Made by a program: the position numbers and the translations under genes. Below are positions 1 to 9,816 of a DNA stretch of 64,000 nucleotides, one piece after another; positions within the stretch are counted from its first letter, which is position 1, and every line of letters begins with the position of its first letter. The DNA is taken from assembly GCA_947503715.1 (NCBI GenBank), contig CANNER010000001.1, positions 372,001-436,000 of the forward strand. The letters run 5' to 3'. Source of the stretch: an uncultured Caulobacterales bacterium (lineage in GTDB: Bacteria; Pseudomonadota; Alphaproteobacteria; Caulobacterales; Maricaulaceae). The notes below the pieces were generated by a model. The model did no database searches. It worked only from the letters and a program-made list of their open reading frames with translations, and had not been told where the DNA came from.

Positions 1-10
1 AGGCGATTTC

Positions 11-1465
11 ATGAAAGTCACATTTTCCAGTCCCGGCGCTGCAAATTCAGGCGCGGCCCTTGTTATTTCTGCCAGCGGGGAAGGACACGCCTATGACAGT
101 GCAGCCCTTAGTGCGGCGGCCAAAGCGGCTGACTTTCACGGCAAAAAGGGTGATGGGTTTGAGACTTATGCGGTCACAGGCGGCGGCACAGTCAAGCTCT
201 TCATGCGCGGCCGCGGGGATCAAGACCATTTCGATTACGAAATGGCCACCGCACGGGTTGCGAAATCCTTACGCGGAACGGGCGAGACGGAGCTGACAGT
301 TCATTTGGACGGCACAGATGCCACACCTGTTGACGCGGCACGGGCGGCCCTTGGCGCGCGCCTAGCGGCCTATGTCTGGGAAAAGCACAAGTCGAAAGCC
401 ACGAAGGCGAAGAAGCCGCATCTGGAATCGATCACAATCGTCTCTGACGACGCAGAAGCTTCGCAGGCGGCCTATGATAATTATTTCGGCCCTGTCGGTG
501 ACGGCGTCGTATTTGCCCGCGATCTCGTCAATGCGCCGCCCAATGAGATTTATCCGAAAGCCTATGCGGACCGGATTGAGACACTCTCCGAATTTGGCAT
601 TGAGGTGGAAGTTCTCGGCGAAAAGAAAATGGAAAAGCTGGGCATGCATTCTCTCTTGGGTGTCGGTCTCGGCTCTGAGCGGGAAAGCCAGCTCGTCATC
701 ATGAAATATATGGGCGGTGAAAAAGGCGAGGCCCCAACCGCGCTCGTCGGCAAAGGTGTCACATTTGATACGGGCGGCATCAGCCTCAAACCCGGCGCGA
801 ATATGTGGGACATGAAGGGCGATATGGGCGGGTCCGCCGCCGTTGTCGGTGCGATGATTGGTCTCGCGAAACGCAAAGCCAAAGCGAACGTTGTTGGGCT
901 TGTTGGTCTCGTTGAGAATATGCCTGACGGCAAAGCGCAACTGCCCGGTGATATCGTCGTGTCCATGTCCGGTCAGACAATTGAAGTTCAGAATACGGAT
1001 GCGGAAGGCCGCCTCGTGCTCGCGGACGCGCTCCACTACGCACAGGAAGAATATAAGCCGAAAGCGATGGTCAATCTTGCGACCCTAACCGGCGCGATTA
1101 TCGTGTCTCTCGGTCATGAATATGCGGGCGTGTTCTCGCGCAATGACGAAATTGCAAAAGAACTCGTCGCCGCAGGGGAAACATCGACGGATCTGACATG
1201 GCGCCTGCCCATGGCCGACGCCTATGACAAGATGCTCAACAGCCCGAATGCGGATATGAAAAATATTGGCGGGCGTGCTGCGGGGTCCATCACGGCGGCA
1301 CAATTCCTCGGTCGTTTTGTCAAAAAAGACCTGCCTTGGGCGCATATCGATATTGCCGGAACGGGTATGAAAAACGGCTCCAAAGATCCGCGCGAACCCA
1401 CATTTGGGACAGGCTTTGGCGTGCGTCTGCTTAATCGTTGGATTGCGGATAATTACGAAGGCTAA
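11..1465 (+). CDS. pepA: Leucyl aminopeptidase (M17, PepA)
   Basis: Cytosolic metallo-exopeptidase that removes N-terminal residues, mainly leucine, from peptides. The 484-residue length is normal for the family. The M17 signature NTDAEGRLVLADAL lies around residues 328-341, and the metal-binding stretch GVTFDTGGISLKPG around 249-262; both carry the Asp, Glu and Lys residues that bind the two metal ions. The N-terminal third (Ala/Gly-rich) is the usual variable domain. The start has an AGGCG ribosome-binding sequence just upstream at the window edge. The stop is one base before the GTG of holC, so the two are co-transcribed, an arrangement common in proteobacteria. Confidence 0.96.
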   Translation: MKVTFSSPGAANSGAALVISASGEGHAYDSAALSAAAKAADFHGKKGDGFETYAVTGGGTVKLFMRGRGDQDHFDYEMATARVAKSLRGTGETELTVHLDGTDATPVDAARAALGARLAAYVWEKHKSKATKAKKPHLESITIVSDDAEASQAAYDNYFGPVGDGVVFARDLVNAPPNEIYPKAYADRIETLSEFGIEVEVLGEKKMEKLGMHSLLGVGLGSERESQLVIMKYMGGEKGEAPTALVGKGVTFDTGGISLKPGANMWDMKGDMGGSAAVVGAMIGLAKRKAKANVVGLVGLVENMPDGKAQLPGDIVVSMSGQTIEVQNTDAEGRLVLADALHYAQEEYKPKAMVNLATLTGAIIVSLGHEYAGVFSRNDEIAKELVAAGETSTDLTWRLPMADAYDKMLNSPNADMKNIGGRAAGSITAAQFLGRFVKKDLPWAHIDIAGTGMKNGSKDPREPTFGTGFGVRLLNRWIADNYEG

Positions 1466-1466
1466 C

Positions 1467-1913
1467 GTGGCCGATTATTGGTTCTACCATCTCGAAGCTT
1501 CGACGCTGGAAGGTGTCTTGCCGGGCTTGCTTGAGAAGACATTGGAAAAGGGCTGGCGGGCGCTTGTGAAAATGCCCGCAGAGAAACTCGCCCAGATGGA
1601 TGAGTTTCTCTGGACCTTTCGCGATGATGCTTTTCTGCCCCATGGCCGGGATGACGAACCGATGGAGTCATTGCAGCCCATTCTCCTGAGTGCCGGGAAG
1701 GACAGCGCCGAGGGCTTTGATGCTGTCTTTCTGATCGACGGGGCGTCAGTTACGGATATGGCCGGGGCCAGCCGCGCCATGGTCATGATTAACGGCCGTT
1801 CGCAAGAGGATATTCAGCGCGAGCGGGGCCGATGGAAAACCCTAAAGGATGCGGGTGAAAGCCTTGCCTATTACCAACAGGATGAACGTGGACGTTGGAC
1901 GAAAAAGGCTTAA
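1467..1913 (+). CDS. holC: DNA polymerase III chi subunit (HolC)
   Basis: Accessory subunit of the replicative clamp-loader complex; in the family it links polymerase III to single-strand-binding protein. The 148-residue protein starts VADYWFYHLE and has the family pattern of an N-terminal alpha/beta core, the FLWTFRDDAFLPHG segment near residue 48 and the VFLIDGA segment near 87. I chose GTG 1467, one base after the pepA stop, because the reading frame upstream of it only overlaps pepA and does not look like HolC. The next gene starts within five bases of the stop, so pepA-holC-helicase is probably one transcript. Confidence 0.9.
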   Translation: MADYWFYHLEASTLEGVLPGLLEKTLEKGWRALVKMPAEKLAQMDEFLWTFRDDAFLPHGRDDEPMESLQPILLSAGKDSAEGFDAVFLIDGASVTDMAGASRAMVMINGRSQEDIQRERGRWKTLKDAGESLAYYQQDERGRWTKKA

Positions 1914-1915
1914 GC

Positions 1916-3187
1916 GTGATTTCCAATCAATTCCCTGAAAACTATGCCGCCGACCCTACCGTTGCGCACATCTTAGAGCAACTCACCTCATCCGACACGT
2001 CGCCCATCCTTGTGACGGGAGAGGCGGGGACCGGGAAGTCAACCCTTGTCAATTACATTAAACGTGTCTGTGATTTCCCAAATACAGTCGTCCTCGCACC
2101 AACCGGTGTGGCGGCGTTAAATGTCGGCGGGCAGACCATTCATTCTTTTTTCCGCTTTCCATTTAATATCATCGATGCGGCGGCGTTGGCGGATCAGAAA
2201 AAGAACCGCCTTTGGAAAAAGGTCGAACTCGTCATCATTGACGAAGTCTCTATGCTCCGCGCGGATATTCTAGATGGCATAGATTTGACATTGCGGAAAG
2301 CGCGGGATGCGTCCCAACCCTTTGGCGGTGTGCGGCTGCTGCTCGTTGGGGATTTCTACCAGCTCCCGCCCGTCATCCCGCAGGCCGAACATCAGGTTCT
2401 CGCGCAGCGCGGTTATTCGGGCCCTTATGCCTATAATTCCAGTGTGTTGGAAAATTACCCACCCGTTCATTTTGAACTGAATACGGTCTACCGCCAGCGT
2501 AATGCGGAATTTGTGCGCCTGCTCTCCAACCTGCGCGTCGCCCGTCACGTTGAGGAGACGGTGCAGGCCATTAATGGCGCCTGCGTCCAGCCCCATCGCG
2601 ACGGCCATACGCCCGTCCTCCTGACCTCAACCAATGCGATTGCGGACCGCTATAATAAGCGGGGGCTGCAAGACCTCACGACTGAAAGCGTGGAATATGA
2701 GTGCGAAACGAAAGGACGGTTTAGCGCCAACCGTCTCCCCGCGCCGGAAAAACTCGCCCTGAAAAAAGGCGCGCGTGTCATGGCCGTCCGCAATGACCCG
2801 CTCAAACGCTGGGTCAATGGATCGCTCGGAACGGTCGTCGACCTCTCACCGGAAGAGGTCTTCGTGAAGTTTGACGGCAATCCTTCGACGCGAAAAATCG
2901 AGCCCGAAAAATGGGATATGATTAATTACAAATGGGATGAAGCTGCGCAGAAAATGGTCGAAACCACAACGGCCAGTTTCCAACAAATGCCGCTGATTTT
3001 GGCATGGGCCGTGACGATACACAAAGCGCAAGGCCTGACGCTTGACGATGTGCGGATTGATTTGGGACGCGGGGCTTTTGCCATGGGGCAGGCTTATGTG
3101 GCACTCTCACGAGCTCGGACATTGGCGGGGTTATCGCTGACCGTGCCATTGCGGGTTGGGGATGTGAATGTTGGGATGCGAGGGTAG
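1916..3187 (+). CDS. Pif1/Dda-like superfamily 1 DNA helicase
   Basis: ATP-dependent DNA helicase of the AAA_30/PIF1-RecD2-like group, 423 residues. Walker A GEAGTGKST is near residue 36, the Walker B/motif II VIIDEVSM near 106, and the C-terminal helicase motif VTIHKAQGLTLD near 366, followed by the YVALSRAR motif. GTG 1916, directly after the holC stop, is preferred; a TTG at 1895 would add seven residues inside holC. Single-domain Pif1-like proteins unwind 5'-3' and act on forks, D-loops or G-quadruplexes in characterised relatives; the role here is unknown. Sitting directly behind a clamp-loader subunit gene suggests a replication-linked job (inference). Confidence 0.85.
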   Translation: MISNQFPENYAADPTVAHILEQLTSSDTSPILVTGEAGTGKSTLVNYIKRVCDFPNTVVLAPTGVAALNVGGQTIHSFFRFPFNIIDAAALADQKKNRLWKKVELVIIDEVSMLRADILDGIDLTLRKARDASQPFGGVRLLLVGDFYQLPPVIPQAEHQVLAQRGYSGPYAYNSSVLENYPPVHFELNTVYRQRNAEFVRLLSNLRVARHVEETVQAINGACVQPHRDGHTPVLLTSTNAIADRYNKRGLQDLTTESVEYECETKGRFSANRLPAPEKLALKKGARVMAVRNDPLKRWVNGSLGTVVDLSPEEVFVKFDGNPSTRKIEPEKWDMINYKWDEAAQKMVETTTASFQQMPLILAWAVTIHKAQGLTLDDVRIDLGRGAFAMGQAYVALSRARTLAGLSLTVPLRVGDVNVGMRG

Positions 3188-3196
3188 TTGAAGACC

Positions 3197-3748
3197 TTAT
3201 ACAGACATAGCACGCCTCCAAAAGGTTGATCTTATCGGCTTAAGTTTCATCGTGTGCACGGAGTGTAATTTATTGGATTTATACCCACATTTATTTTCAG
3301 GTGAGATTTTTAGTTCAGCAATAAAATCGCGTGCGCCTAATCCTTTTCCTGAAATTCCTTTGAATACTAACTTATCGATTTTATTCTCAAAGAAATGAGA
3401 TTTTTCGACTTGGCCAGTCAGTGTTGAAGTTGAAAATAAGAGAGTGTTGTCGCTTTCCCGTCGAAGGCCCCAGTTAAAGTGATCTAGATTACATGTTTCA
3501 TAGAATTCAGATGTTGGTTTGACTGTAACTCTAAAAAAATAATTATCGCTACCATTCTCGGGATTATCATTCACTAGATAAATCCGAATACTGCCGTTTT
3601 CATAATCTATATTTTTTTCTTCATATTGAAAGTACACTTCTGTTCCAATTGGATGAATGAAAATAAAATATACAGTTGAAAAGATGAGCGTTGTGAAAGC
3701 TAAAAATATTAGAAAATGGTTTCTATGTTTTTTCGCCAAAAATTCCAT
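3197..3748 (-). CDS. Hypothetical single-pass membrane protein
   Basis: Unrecognised 183-residue protein. A basic start (MEFLAKKHRNH) is followed by one hydrophobic helix at about residues 13-32 ending in FIHPIG, then a soluble domain that would face the periplasm. The soluble part contains Cys at CNLDHF and KCGYK, possibly disulfide-forming. It is visibly AT-rich compared with the GC-rich genes on both sides, and stands alone between the convergent end of the helicase gene and the fadB terminator. These features fit a recently acquired or fast-evolving gene. No function is proposed. Confidence 0.7.
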   Translation of the reverse strand: MEFLAKKHRNHFLIFLAFTTLIFSTVYFIFIHPIGTEVYFQYEEKNIDYENGSIRIYLVNDNPENGSDNYFFRVTVKPTSEFYETCNLDHFNWGLRRESDNTLLFSTSTLTGQVEKSHFFENKIDKLVFKGISGKGLGARDFIAELKISPENKCGYKSNKLHSVHTMKLKPIRSTFWRRAMSV

Positions 3749-3802
3749 GTCCTTGCGGTAGTTGAATTAGATTTAAAAATCTAGAATTCGATAGTTTTAC
3801 AA

Positions 3803-3830
3803 ATAAAAAAAGCCCCGCCGAAGCGAGGCT
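3803..3830 (-). terminator. Intrinsic terminator downstream of fadB
   Basis: On the minus strand, AGCCTCGC-TTCG-GCGGGGCT forms an 8-bp stem (one G-T wobble) with a UUCG tetraloop at 3811-3830, followed directly by seven T residues. It lies 25 bases past the fadB stop and is a textbook rho-independent terminator for the fadA-fadB transcript. Confidence 0.9.
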
Positions 3831-3854
3831 CTCTAGTCTCAATTTAGTCGCAGG

Positions 3855-6230
3855 TTACGCCGCTTTTTTCCCGGCCTGTGCCGTCAAAATCTTACTCACC
3901 GTATCGGCTTTCAGATCATCGACACTGGCCGCGATGCCCATGGCATTTGCGATCTTCACGACTTCGACTTCCAGCATGCGGTTTAGGCCGCTGCGTGTGT
4001 AGACGCGTTTGGAGGACGGTGTGCTGTCGGCGTAGAAGGTTTGACCCTTCTTGGCCATGTCGCGCACCATTTGCGGCGGGGTGAACCGCGCGCCATGGCG
4101 TTGGGCGAGCATGTCGGCTGTCGCGACATAGGCGTCGAGGCCGATTGTATCGATATAGGAGAGCGGTCCACCCGTGTAAGGCGGAAAGCCCAATCCGAAG
4201 ATCGCACCGAGGTCTGCGCTTTGTGGGTCCGGCACGACACCTTCCGCAAATGTGCGGGCCGATGGCGCGACGAGGGAGTAGAGCAGGCGTTGGCTGACTT
4301 CTTCGGGGGACGGTTGTTCTTCTGCGAGCGGATAATGCTCCGTCATGCCTTCCCAGAGGCCGAGACGTTTGCCGTCCTTGTCATAATTATAGAAACCAGC
4401 GCCGAGACGACGTCCGCCACGATCCCATTTCGTGACCATGTTCTCGATGAACTCTTCCGCACCTGTTGGCACATATTTGTCGCCCATTTCTTCTTGGGTC
4501 GATTTCATAATGTCATAGCCCAGCTTCAGCGTTGTATCATCAGACACGGCGAGAGGGCCGATGGGCAGGCCGAGATTGGCGGCGCAGTTCTCGATCAAGG
4601 CCATGCTGACACCTTCGGTAACCATCAGGGCGGCTTCATTGATGTAAGGCGGGAAGACTTGGTTGGTGAAGAAGCCACGCACGTCTTTAACAACAATCGG
4701 TGTCTTGCGGATTTTCTTGTTGTAATCCATCGCGACGGCAAGGGCGAGATCGCCTGTGCCCTCATGCGGGATGATTTCCAGCAATGGCATTTTGTCGACG
4801 GGCGAGAAGAAATGCATGCCGATATACTGCTCCGGACGGGAGGAGTGTTTCGCCAGTCCACCGATTGGGAGTGTGGAGGTATTCGTTGCGAATATAACGT
4901 CTTTGCCGATGACGGCTTCCGTCTTCTTGATGACGTCCGCTTTCACATCGGGACGTTCGAACACGGCCTCGATGATGAGGTCGACATCTTTGAGCATATC
5001 ATAGTCATCTGTGGGTGTTATGCGAGCAAGGAAAGCGTCGGCTTTCTCCTGCGTCATGCGACCGCGTTTGACTTTCTTGTCGAGGATTTTCTGCGAATAG
5101 GCGATGGCCTTTTGCGCTTCTTCCATATTCCGGTCGAGGGAAATGACCTCCATGCCAGCCTTGGCCGTGACATGCGCGATACCCGCACCCATCAGGCCGC
5201 AACCCAAGACGCCAACTTTTTTGATGTCTTGCTGCGGAATACCTTCTGGACGGCCTGCGCCTTTTTCCGCCGCGTTCTTGTTCAGGAAGAGTGTGCGGAT
5301 CATGTTCTTGGATGTCGGGCCAGACATTAGCTTCATGATATATTTGACTTCAATCGCCAGCGCTGTGTCGATGGGGACGATGGAGCCCTCATAGAGGCAG
5401 GACAAGATCGCTTCGACGGCGGGGTAGTTCCGCTTGGTCTGTTGCAGTGCCATTGCGCCGGACGCCATGAAAAACTGCACCGATTTCGGGTTCATGGCAC
5501 CGCCACCCCCCGGAATTTTGAAACCTTTGACATCCCATGGCGCGAGCACGCCCTTGGCGTTTTCCTTGACCCAGGCTTTGGCGGCTTCGACCGTTTTGCC
5601 GGGTTCGACCACTTCGTGGACGAGACCTTGCGCTTTGGCTTTATTTGGATCGAGCGGTTTGCCCTGCGTGCAGAGCATAGCCGACGCTTGCAGACCCATC
5701 AGGCGCATGGAGCGCTGTGTGCCCCCCGCACCGGGGAGGAGGCCGACCATGACTTCCGGCAGGCCGAGTTTGATCTTTGGATTGTCGGCGACAACACGGT
5801 GATGCGTCGCGAGGCAGACTTCCAGACCGCCACCGAGGGCGAGGCCTTCAATTGCCGCGGCGCAAGGCTTGGCTTTCTTACCTTCGCGTTGCATCTGACG
5901 CACCGTGTGGCCGCCATTTTCCATTTTGCGGAACGCGCGTTGCAGGACCATCGCGTCTTCGAAATCTTGCTTGGTGATTTCGCCGTCGGTTAGCGTAGAG
6001 TTCTTGCTCATCATCTCCAGATCTGCCCCCGCGAGAAACGCGTTGGATTTGCCGGAGGTGATGACGAGGCCCTTCATGTCATCATTGGAATTGAAATCAT
6101 CGATGAATGTATCGAACTCGGAGATAAATTCCGGCGTCCAAACGTTCATTGTTTGGTTCGGGACATCCACGGTCAGCAGGACGATTCCATCCGCATCTGT
6201 GTCGAGTGTGAAGTTGTTATATTTTGCCAT
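3855..6230 (-). CDS. fadB: Fatty-acid oxidation multifunctional enzyme (enoyl-CoA hydratase/3-hydroxyacyl-CoA dehydrogenase)
   Basis: Alpha subunit of the beta-oxidation complex, 791 residues. The N-terminal crotonase domain (about 1-200) has the oxyanion-hole and catalytic region AAIEGLALGGGLEVCLA and GLPEVMVGLLPGAGGTQR. The dehydrogenase domain starts near residue 338 with the Rossmann motif VGVLGCGLMGAGIA; the catalytic His lies in IGMHFFSP, and two C-terminal 3HCDH domains follow. It hydrates 2-enoyl-CoA and oxidises the product with NAD+. It is longer than E. coli FadJ (about 714), mostly at the C-terminus. fadA lies 23 bases upstream on the same strand, so the two form an operon that ends at the terminator at 3803. 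Confidence 0.93.
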   Translation of the reverse strand: MAKYNNFTLDTDADGIVLLTVDVPNQTMNVWTPEFISEFDTFIDDFNSNDDMKGLVITSGKSNAFLAGADLEMMSKNSTLTDGEITKQDFEDAMVLQRAFRKMENGGHTVRQMQREGKKAKPCAAAIEGLALGGGLEVCLATHHRVVADNPKIKLGLPEVMVGLLPGAGGTQRSMRLMGLQASAMLCTQGKPLDPNKAKAQGLVHEVVEPGKTVEAAKAWVKENAKGVLAPWDVKGFKIPGGGGAMNPKSVQFFMASGAMALQQTKRNYPAVEAILSCLYEGSIVPIDTALAIEVKYIMKLMSGPTSKNMIRTLFLNKNAAEKGAGRPEGIPQQDIKKVGVLGCGLMGAGIAHVTAKAGMEVISLDRNMEEAQKAIAYSQKILDKKVKRGRMTQEKADAFLARITPTDDYDMLKDVDLIIEAVFERPDVKADVIKKTEAVIGKDVIFATNTSTLPIGGLAKHSSRPEQYIGMHFFSPVDKMPLLEIIPHEGTGDLALAVAMDYNKKIRKTPIVVKDVRGFFTNQVFPPYINEAALMVTEGVSMALIENCAANLGLPIGPLAVSDDTTLKLGYDIMKSTQEEMGDKYVPTGAEEFIENMVTKWDRGGRRLGAGFYNYDKDGKRLGLWEGMTEHYPLAEEQPSPEEVSQRLLYSLVAPSARTFAEGVVPDPQSADLGAIFGLGFPPYTGGPLSYIDTIGLDAYVATADMLAQRHGARFTPPQMVRDMAKKGQTFYADSTPSSKRVYTRSGLNRMLEVEVVKIANAMGIAASVDDLKADTVSKILTAQAGKKAA

Positions 6231-6253
6231 TGTCTTGTTCTCTTTCGTAACTT

Positions 6254-7462
6254 TTAGACGCGTTCGATGATTGTGGCTGTGCCCATGCCGCCACCAATGC
6301 AGAGCGTGACGAGGGATGTTTCCTTGTCCGCGCGTTCCAGCTCGTCCACCATCGTGCCGAGGATCATTGCACCTGTCGCGCCGAGCGGGTGACCCATCGC
6401 AATGGCGCCGCCATTCACATTGATGTCGGTATGGTCGATGTCGAGCGCTTGCATGAAGCGCAGTACGACGGCTGCAAAGGCTTCGTTCAGCTCGTAGATA
6501 TCGATGTCACCCACGTTCATGCCCGCGCGTTTCAGCGCTTTCTGTGCCGCAAATTCCGGCCCCGTCAGCATGATGGTCGGCTCTGACCCAATAGAGGCCA
6601 TGGAGCGAATGCGAGCGCGAGGCTTGAGGCCTAAACGCTCGCCCGTTTCCTTGTTCCCGATGAGAATCGCAGCGGCTCCGTCCACGATGCCGGAGGAGTT
6701 GCCCGCATGATGGACGTGTTTGATCTTTTCGACTTCCGGATAACGTTGGTTCGCAACATTATCGAAACCAAAGTTTTCACCCATCATTTTAAAGGATGGA
6801 TTCAGTGCGCCCAGCGACTGCATATTTGTCTCAGGACGGATTGTTTCGTCATGATCAAGGATTGTCATGCCGAGAATGTCTTTCACGGGAACGATGGATT
6901 TGGCAAAGCGGCCTTCATCCCAAGCGCGTTTCGCACGTTTGTGGGACTCAACCGCATAGGCATCAACATCATCGCGGGAGAAACCGTGCTTCGTCGCGAT
7001 CAGGTCAGCAGACACACCCTGCGGCACGAAATAATTCGCAATCGCGACAGCTGGGTCGGTTGCCATCGCGCCGCCATCTGATCCCATCGGTACGCGGGAC
7101 ATATGCTCGACACCGCCGCCAATGGCGAGGTCGCATTCTCCCGCCATAACTTTTGCTGCCGCAATGTTGGAGGCTTCGAGACCGGAGCCACAGAACCGGT
7201 TGACTTGAATGCCAGACGTTGTTTGCGCGTAACCCGCTTGCAAAATAGCGGAGCGCGTGATGACCGCGCCTTGCTCGCCCACTGGGGAAACGCAGCCCAT
7301 CGCCACATCTTCGATTTCCGCAGAATCGATCCCGTTGCGATCCCGTACAGCTTCGAGGACTTGCGCCGCGAGGTTGACCGGAGTCACCTCATGCAAGCTA
7401 CCGTCGGATTTTCCTTTGCCGCGCGGTGTGCGCACGGCGTCATAAATATAGGCTTCGGTCAT
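6254..7462 (-). CDS. fadA: Acetyl-CoA C-acyltransferase (3-ketoacyl-CoA thiolase)
   Basis: Thiolase that cleaves 3-ketoacyl-CoA with CoA to give acetyl-CoA and a shortened acyl-CoA, the last step of beta-oxidation. The 402-residue protein has the acylation cysteine in [10 protein letters not shown] near residue 93, the [10 protein letters not shown] motif near 352 containing the catalytic His, and the second cysteine in [11 protein letters not shown] near the C-terminus. It is first in the fadA-fadB operon. Upstream lies a 330-base leader with a LiuR-like palindrome. An acetoacetyl-CoA thiolase is less likely because fadB is directly downstream. Confidence 0.93.
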   Translation of the reverse strand: MTEAYIYDAVRTPRGKGKSDGSLHEVTPVNLAAQVLEAVRDRNGIDSAEIEDVAMGCVSPVGEQGAVITRSAILQAGYAQTTSGIQVNRFCGSGLEASNIAAAKVMAGECDLAIGGGVEHMSRVPMGSDGGAMATDPAVAIANYFVPQGVSADLIATKHGFSRDDVDAYAVESHKRAKRAWDEGRFAKSIVPVKDILGMTILDHDETIRPETNMQSLGALNPSFKMMGENFGFDNVANQRYPEVEKIKHVHHAGNSSGIVDGAAAILIGNKETGERLGLKPRARIRSMASIGSEPTIMLTGPEFAAQKALKRAGMNVGDIDIYELNEAFAAVVLRFMQALDIDHTDINVNGGAIAMGHPLGATGAMILGTMVDELERADKETSLVTLCIGGGMGTATIIERV

Positions 7463-7793
7463 GGTGTTTCCTCTTGCGATGGTCGCCGACTTGTTTGCGT
7501 TGGCTTAAATACGTTTTCTGCGGGCAGGGGGAGGCAAAAGGCCGAACACCCTGTATTCAGATATAGGGTGCAGTTAACGTTCACGTTAACGTAACGCAAG
7601 GGCCGATGCGTCAATTTGGTGTGATTGAAACCAATAAATTGTCGAAGATTATATGGGCCGGTGAGACTGCCGCCCATAAACCTTGACACTCCGCACCCAT
7701 CGTCTATCTCGCGCGACACGTTAACCCGATGGCTGCGGACCGTTTCTCCGCCGGCATCCCAAGGGCCCTGATAGACGGGCCAGGAGTCATAAA
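7463..7793. other. Divergent intergenic region between fadA and aspS
   Basis: 331 bases with no convincing gene. It must hold the promoters for fadA (leftward) and aspS (rightward). It contains an imperfect hairpin, CACCCTGTAT-TCAG-ATATAGGGTG at 7547-7570, and next to it the GTTAAC-rich palindromes at 7573-7595. Short open frames crossing it (for example minus strand 7459-7851) run into the aspS coding sequence and have no family features. No clear -35/-10 pair could be fixed by eye. Confidence 0.6.
7573..7595. promoter_or_regulatory. Overlapping palindromes, LiuR-like operator for fadA-fadB
   Basis: Two overlapping palindromes are seen. GTTAACGT-TC-ACGTTAAC at 7573-7590 has perfect 8-base arms. 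TTCACGTTAACGTAAC at 7580-7595 is centred on the perfect ACGTTAACGT. The second resembles, from memory, the MerR-family LiuR site (TTTACGTTAACGTAAA type) that controls branched-chain amino acid and fatty-acid degradation genes in proteobacteria. Its position 111-133 bases upstream of the thiolase start fits that role. No regulator gene lies nearby, so the identity of the binding protein is inference. Confidence 0.55.
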
Positions 7794-9629
7794 ATGCACG
7801 CTTTCCGTTCCCACACTTGCGGTGAACTCCGCGCTTCCGACGTTGGATCAACCGCCAAACTCTCCGGCTGGGTCCACCGCAAACGCGAACATGCCAATGC
7901 GCTGTTCATCGATTTGCGCGACCATTACGGCATTTCCCAAGTTGTCGTTTATCCGAATGAAGATTTCTACGAGACAGCCAAACGCTGCCCGTCCGAGTCT
8001 GTCATTACCGTTACAGGCGAAATTCTCGCCCGCGACGCGGAAGCCGTGAATGCTGAACTCGCTACAGGTGAAGTCGAGCTCCGCGCTCAGACATTCCTGA
8101 TTGAGAGCCAAGCGGATCCGCTGCCATTGCCGGTCTTTGGCGAGCAGGATTATCCCGAAGAGATTCGCCTTAAACATCGCTATCTCGATCTGCGTCGTGA
8201 GACATTGCACAACAATATTATCCTGCGCGGCCGCGTCATTAACTCGCTGCGTAGTCGCATGATCGCCCAGGGGTTCACAGAATTCCAAACGCCTATCCTG
8301 ACAGCGTCATCCCCTGAAGGCGCACGCGATTTCCTCGTGCCGTCCCGCCTCAACCCCGGTAAGTTCTACGCCCTTCCGCAAGCGCCGCAACAGTTCAAAC
8401 AACTCCTCATGGTCGCGGGTTTTGACCGTTATTTTCAGATTGCCCCCTGTTTCCGGGACGAAGATGCGCGCGCGGACCGGTCCCCGGGTGAGTTCTACCA
8501 GCTCGATGTAGAGATGAGTTTTGTGACGCAGGAAGATGTCTTCCAAGCGATTGAACCCGTCATGGCAGGTGTGTTTGAGGAATTCGCCGAGGGCCGTAAA
8601 GTCCAGACACCTTTCCCGCGCATCCCGTACAAGGAATCGATGGAAAAATACGGCTCCGACAAACCGGACCTGCGTATTCCGTTTGAACTCACAGACGTCT
8701 CCGAATTCTTCACGGATGAGAGCAAGACGGGCTTTGGAATCTTTGCCAAGATCACAAATGGTGGCGGAAAGGTCATCGCTGTGCCGGCTCCCGGAGCGAC
8801 GGACAGCCAGTCCCGCAAATTCTTCGACTCCATGGATAAATGGGCGAAGAAAGAAATGCAGGCCCCCGGTCTCGGCTATGCGCGTTTGCGCGAGGAAGAC
8901 GGTGCCGTTGTTTCGCAAGACCCTGCGCTCAAGAATTTTGAGCCGAAATTGCTCGCCGCGCTTCTCGACAAGATGGGCTTGAAAGCTGGCGACGGTGTGT
9001 TCTTCTCGGCGGGTAAAAAATCCGCAGCTTACAAACTTGCAGGTGCTGCGCGTAATAAAGTCGCCGCAGACCTCGGTCTAATCGACGAAGACGCCGGGTT
9101 TAAATTCTGCTGGGTCGTGGATTACCCGATGTATGAGTGGGACGAAGATAATAAGAAAGTCGATTTCTCGCATAACCCGTTCTCGATGCCGCAAGCCCCC
9201 GAGGGCAAAACGGCTATGGACGTGTTATTGGAAGCGGATACGGATGAGAAGAAACTCGACATCCTCGCCTATCAATATGACATCGTCTGTAACGGGATTG
9301 AGCTGTCTTCCGGCGCAATCCGGAACCACAAAGCCGACGTCATGTATAAAGCCTTTGAAATCGCGGGTTACGGCCCTGAAGTCGTGGACGATAAGTTCGC
9401 GGGCATGATCAATGCGTTCAAATTCGGCGCACCTCCGCATGGTGGGATCGCACCGGGTGTGGACCGCATGGTCATGCTCCTCGCGGGCACGGACACCATC
9501 CGCGACGTTATCCTCTTTCCGATGAACGGCAATGCACAAGACCTGATGATGAACGCCCCAGCGGAAGTTGATCAATCTGCGTTGAAGGAATTGAACATCA
9601 AGACGGTCGCGCCTGCGCCGAAAGATTAG
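7794..9629 (+). CDS. aspS: Aspartyl-tRNA synthetase
   Basis: Class IIb synthetase that charges tRNA with aspartate, 611 residues, of the long bacterial type. The N-terminal OB-fold anticodon-binding domain (about 1-110) includes [19 protein letters not shown]. Class II motif 2 is in [19 protein letters not shown] near residue 222, the bacterial GAD insertion domain occupies about 290-420, and motif 3 is [11 protein letters not shown] near 553. Alphaproteobacterial members are often non-discriminating, also making Asp-tRNA(Asn), which cannot be decided from this window. It is monocistronic, with its own leader, and is followed by a weak AT-stem terminator and a palindromic repeat. Confidence 0.96.
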   Translation: MHAFRSHTCGELRASDVGSTAKLSGWVHRKREHANALFIDLRDHYGISQVVVYPNEDFYETAKRCPSESVITVTGEILARDAEAVNAELATGEVELRAQTFLIESQADPLPLPVFGEQDYPEEIRLKHRYLDLRRETLHNNIILRGRVINSLRSRMIAQGFTEFQTPILTASSPEGARDFLVPSRLNPGKFYALPQAPQQFKQLLMVAGFDRYFQIAPCFRDEDARADRSPGEFYQLDVEMSFVTQEDVFQAIEPVMAGVFEEFAEGRKVQTPFPRIPYKESMEKYGSDKPDLRIPFELTDVSEFFTDESKTGFGIFAKITNGGGKVIAVPAPGATDSQSRKFFDSMDKWAKKEMQAPGLGYARLREEDGAVVSQDPALKNFEPKLLAALLDKMGLKAGDGVFFSAGKKSAAYKLAGAARNKVAADLGLIDEDAGFKFCWVVDYPMYEWDEDNKKVDFSHNPFSMPQAPEGKTAMDVLLEADTDEKKLDILAYQYDIVCNGIELSSGAIRNHKADVMYKAFEIAGYGPEVVDDKFAGMINAFKFGAPPHGGIAPGVDRMVMLLAGTDTIRDVILFPMNGNAQDLMMNAPAEVDQSALKELNIKTVAPAPKD

Positions 9630-9647
9630 ATAAAATTTATCTTTTTT
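9628..9647 (+). terminator. Weak AT-stem terminator candidate after aspS
   Basis: AGATAAA-A-TTTATCT (9628-9642) is a perfect 7-base palindrome overlapping the aspS stop and followed by five more T residues. The stem is AT-rich apart from one pair, so it would be a weak hairpin. It is reported because of position and T-tract only. Confidence 0.3.
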
Positions 9648-9650
9648 GGG

Positions 9651-9813
9651 TTCCCGGGCTTTACCCGGGATCCATGCGAGGGCTTTACGTTTATCTTGAT
9701 GCTTGATGGGGACATCGATGTTACGTTTACAACCTAATAATTTAATTCAATTTTGAGAGTTTATGCGAATGGGTCCCGCCCCCAATCAAGTTGAGGGTAA
9801 AGTAGCCCGGGAA
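9651..9813. repeat. Intergenic inverted repeat with CCCGGG-rich arms
   Basis: TTCCCGGGCT at 9651-9660 is repeated as its exact reverse complement AGCCCGGGAA at 9804-9813. The inward-adjacent sequences, TTACCC and GGGTAA, also pair. The left arm is followed by its own small palindrome, CCCGGGCTTTACCCGGG. The region fills the gap between the convergent genes aspS and the pentapeptide-repeat gene. It looks like a dispersed intergenic palindromic element like those at 33.3-34.2 kb. Confidence 0.5.
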
Positions 9814-9816
9814 TAT

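Noticed and set aside
4041-5330. Plus-strand open frame of 429 codons
   Set aside because: It is antisense to fadB, has no family features, and its composition mirrors the third-codon bias of the real gene.
7459-7851. Minus-strand frame across the fadA-aspS gap
   Set aside because: Runs from the aspS start into fadA leader sequence, includes the operator palindromes, and shows no protein family pattern.
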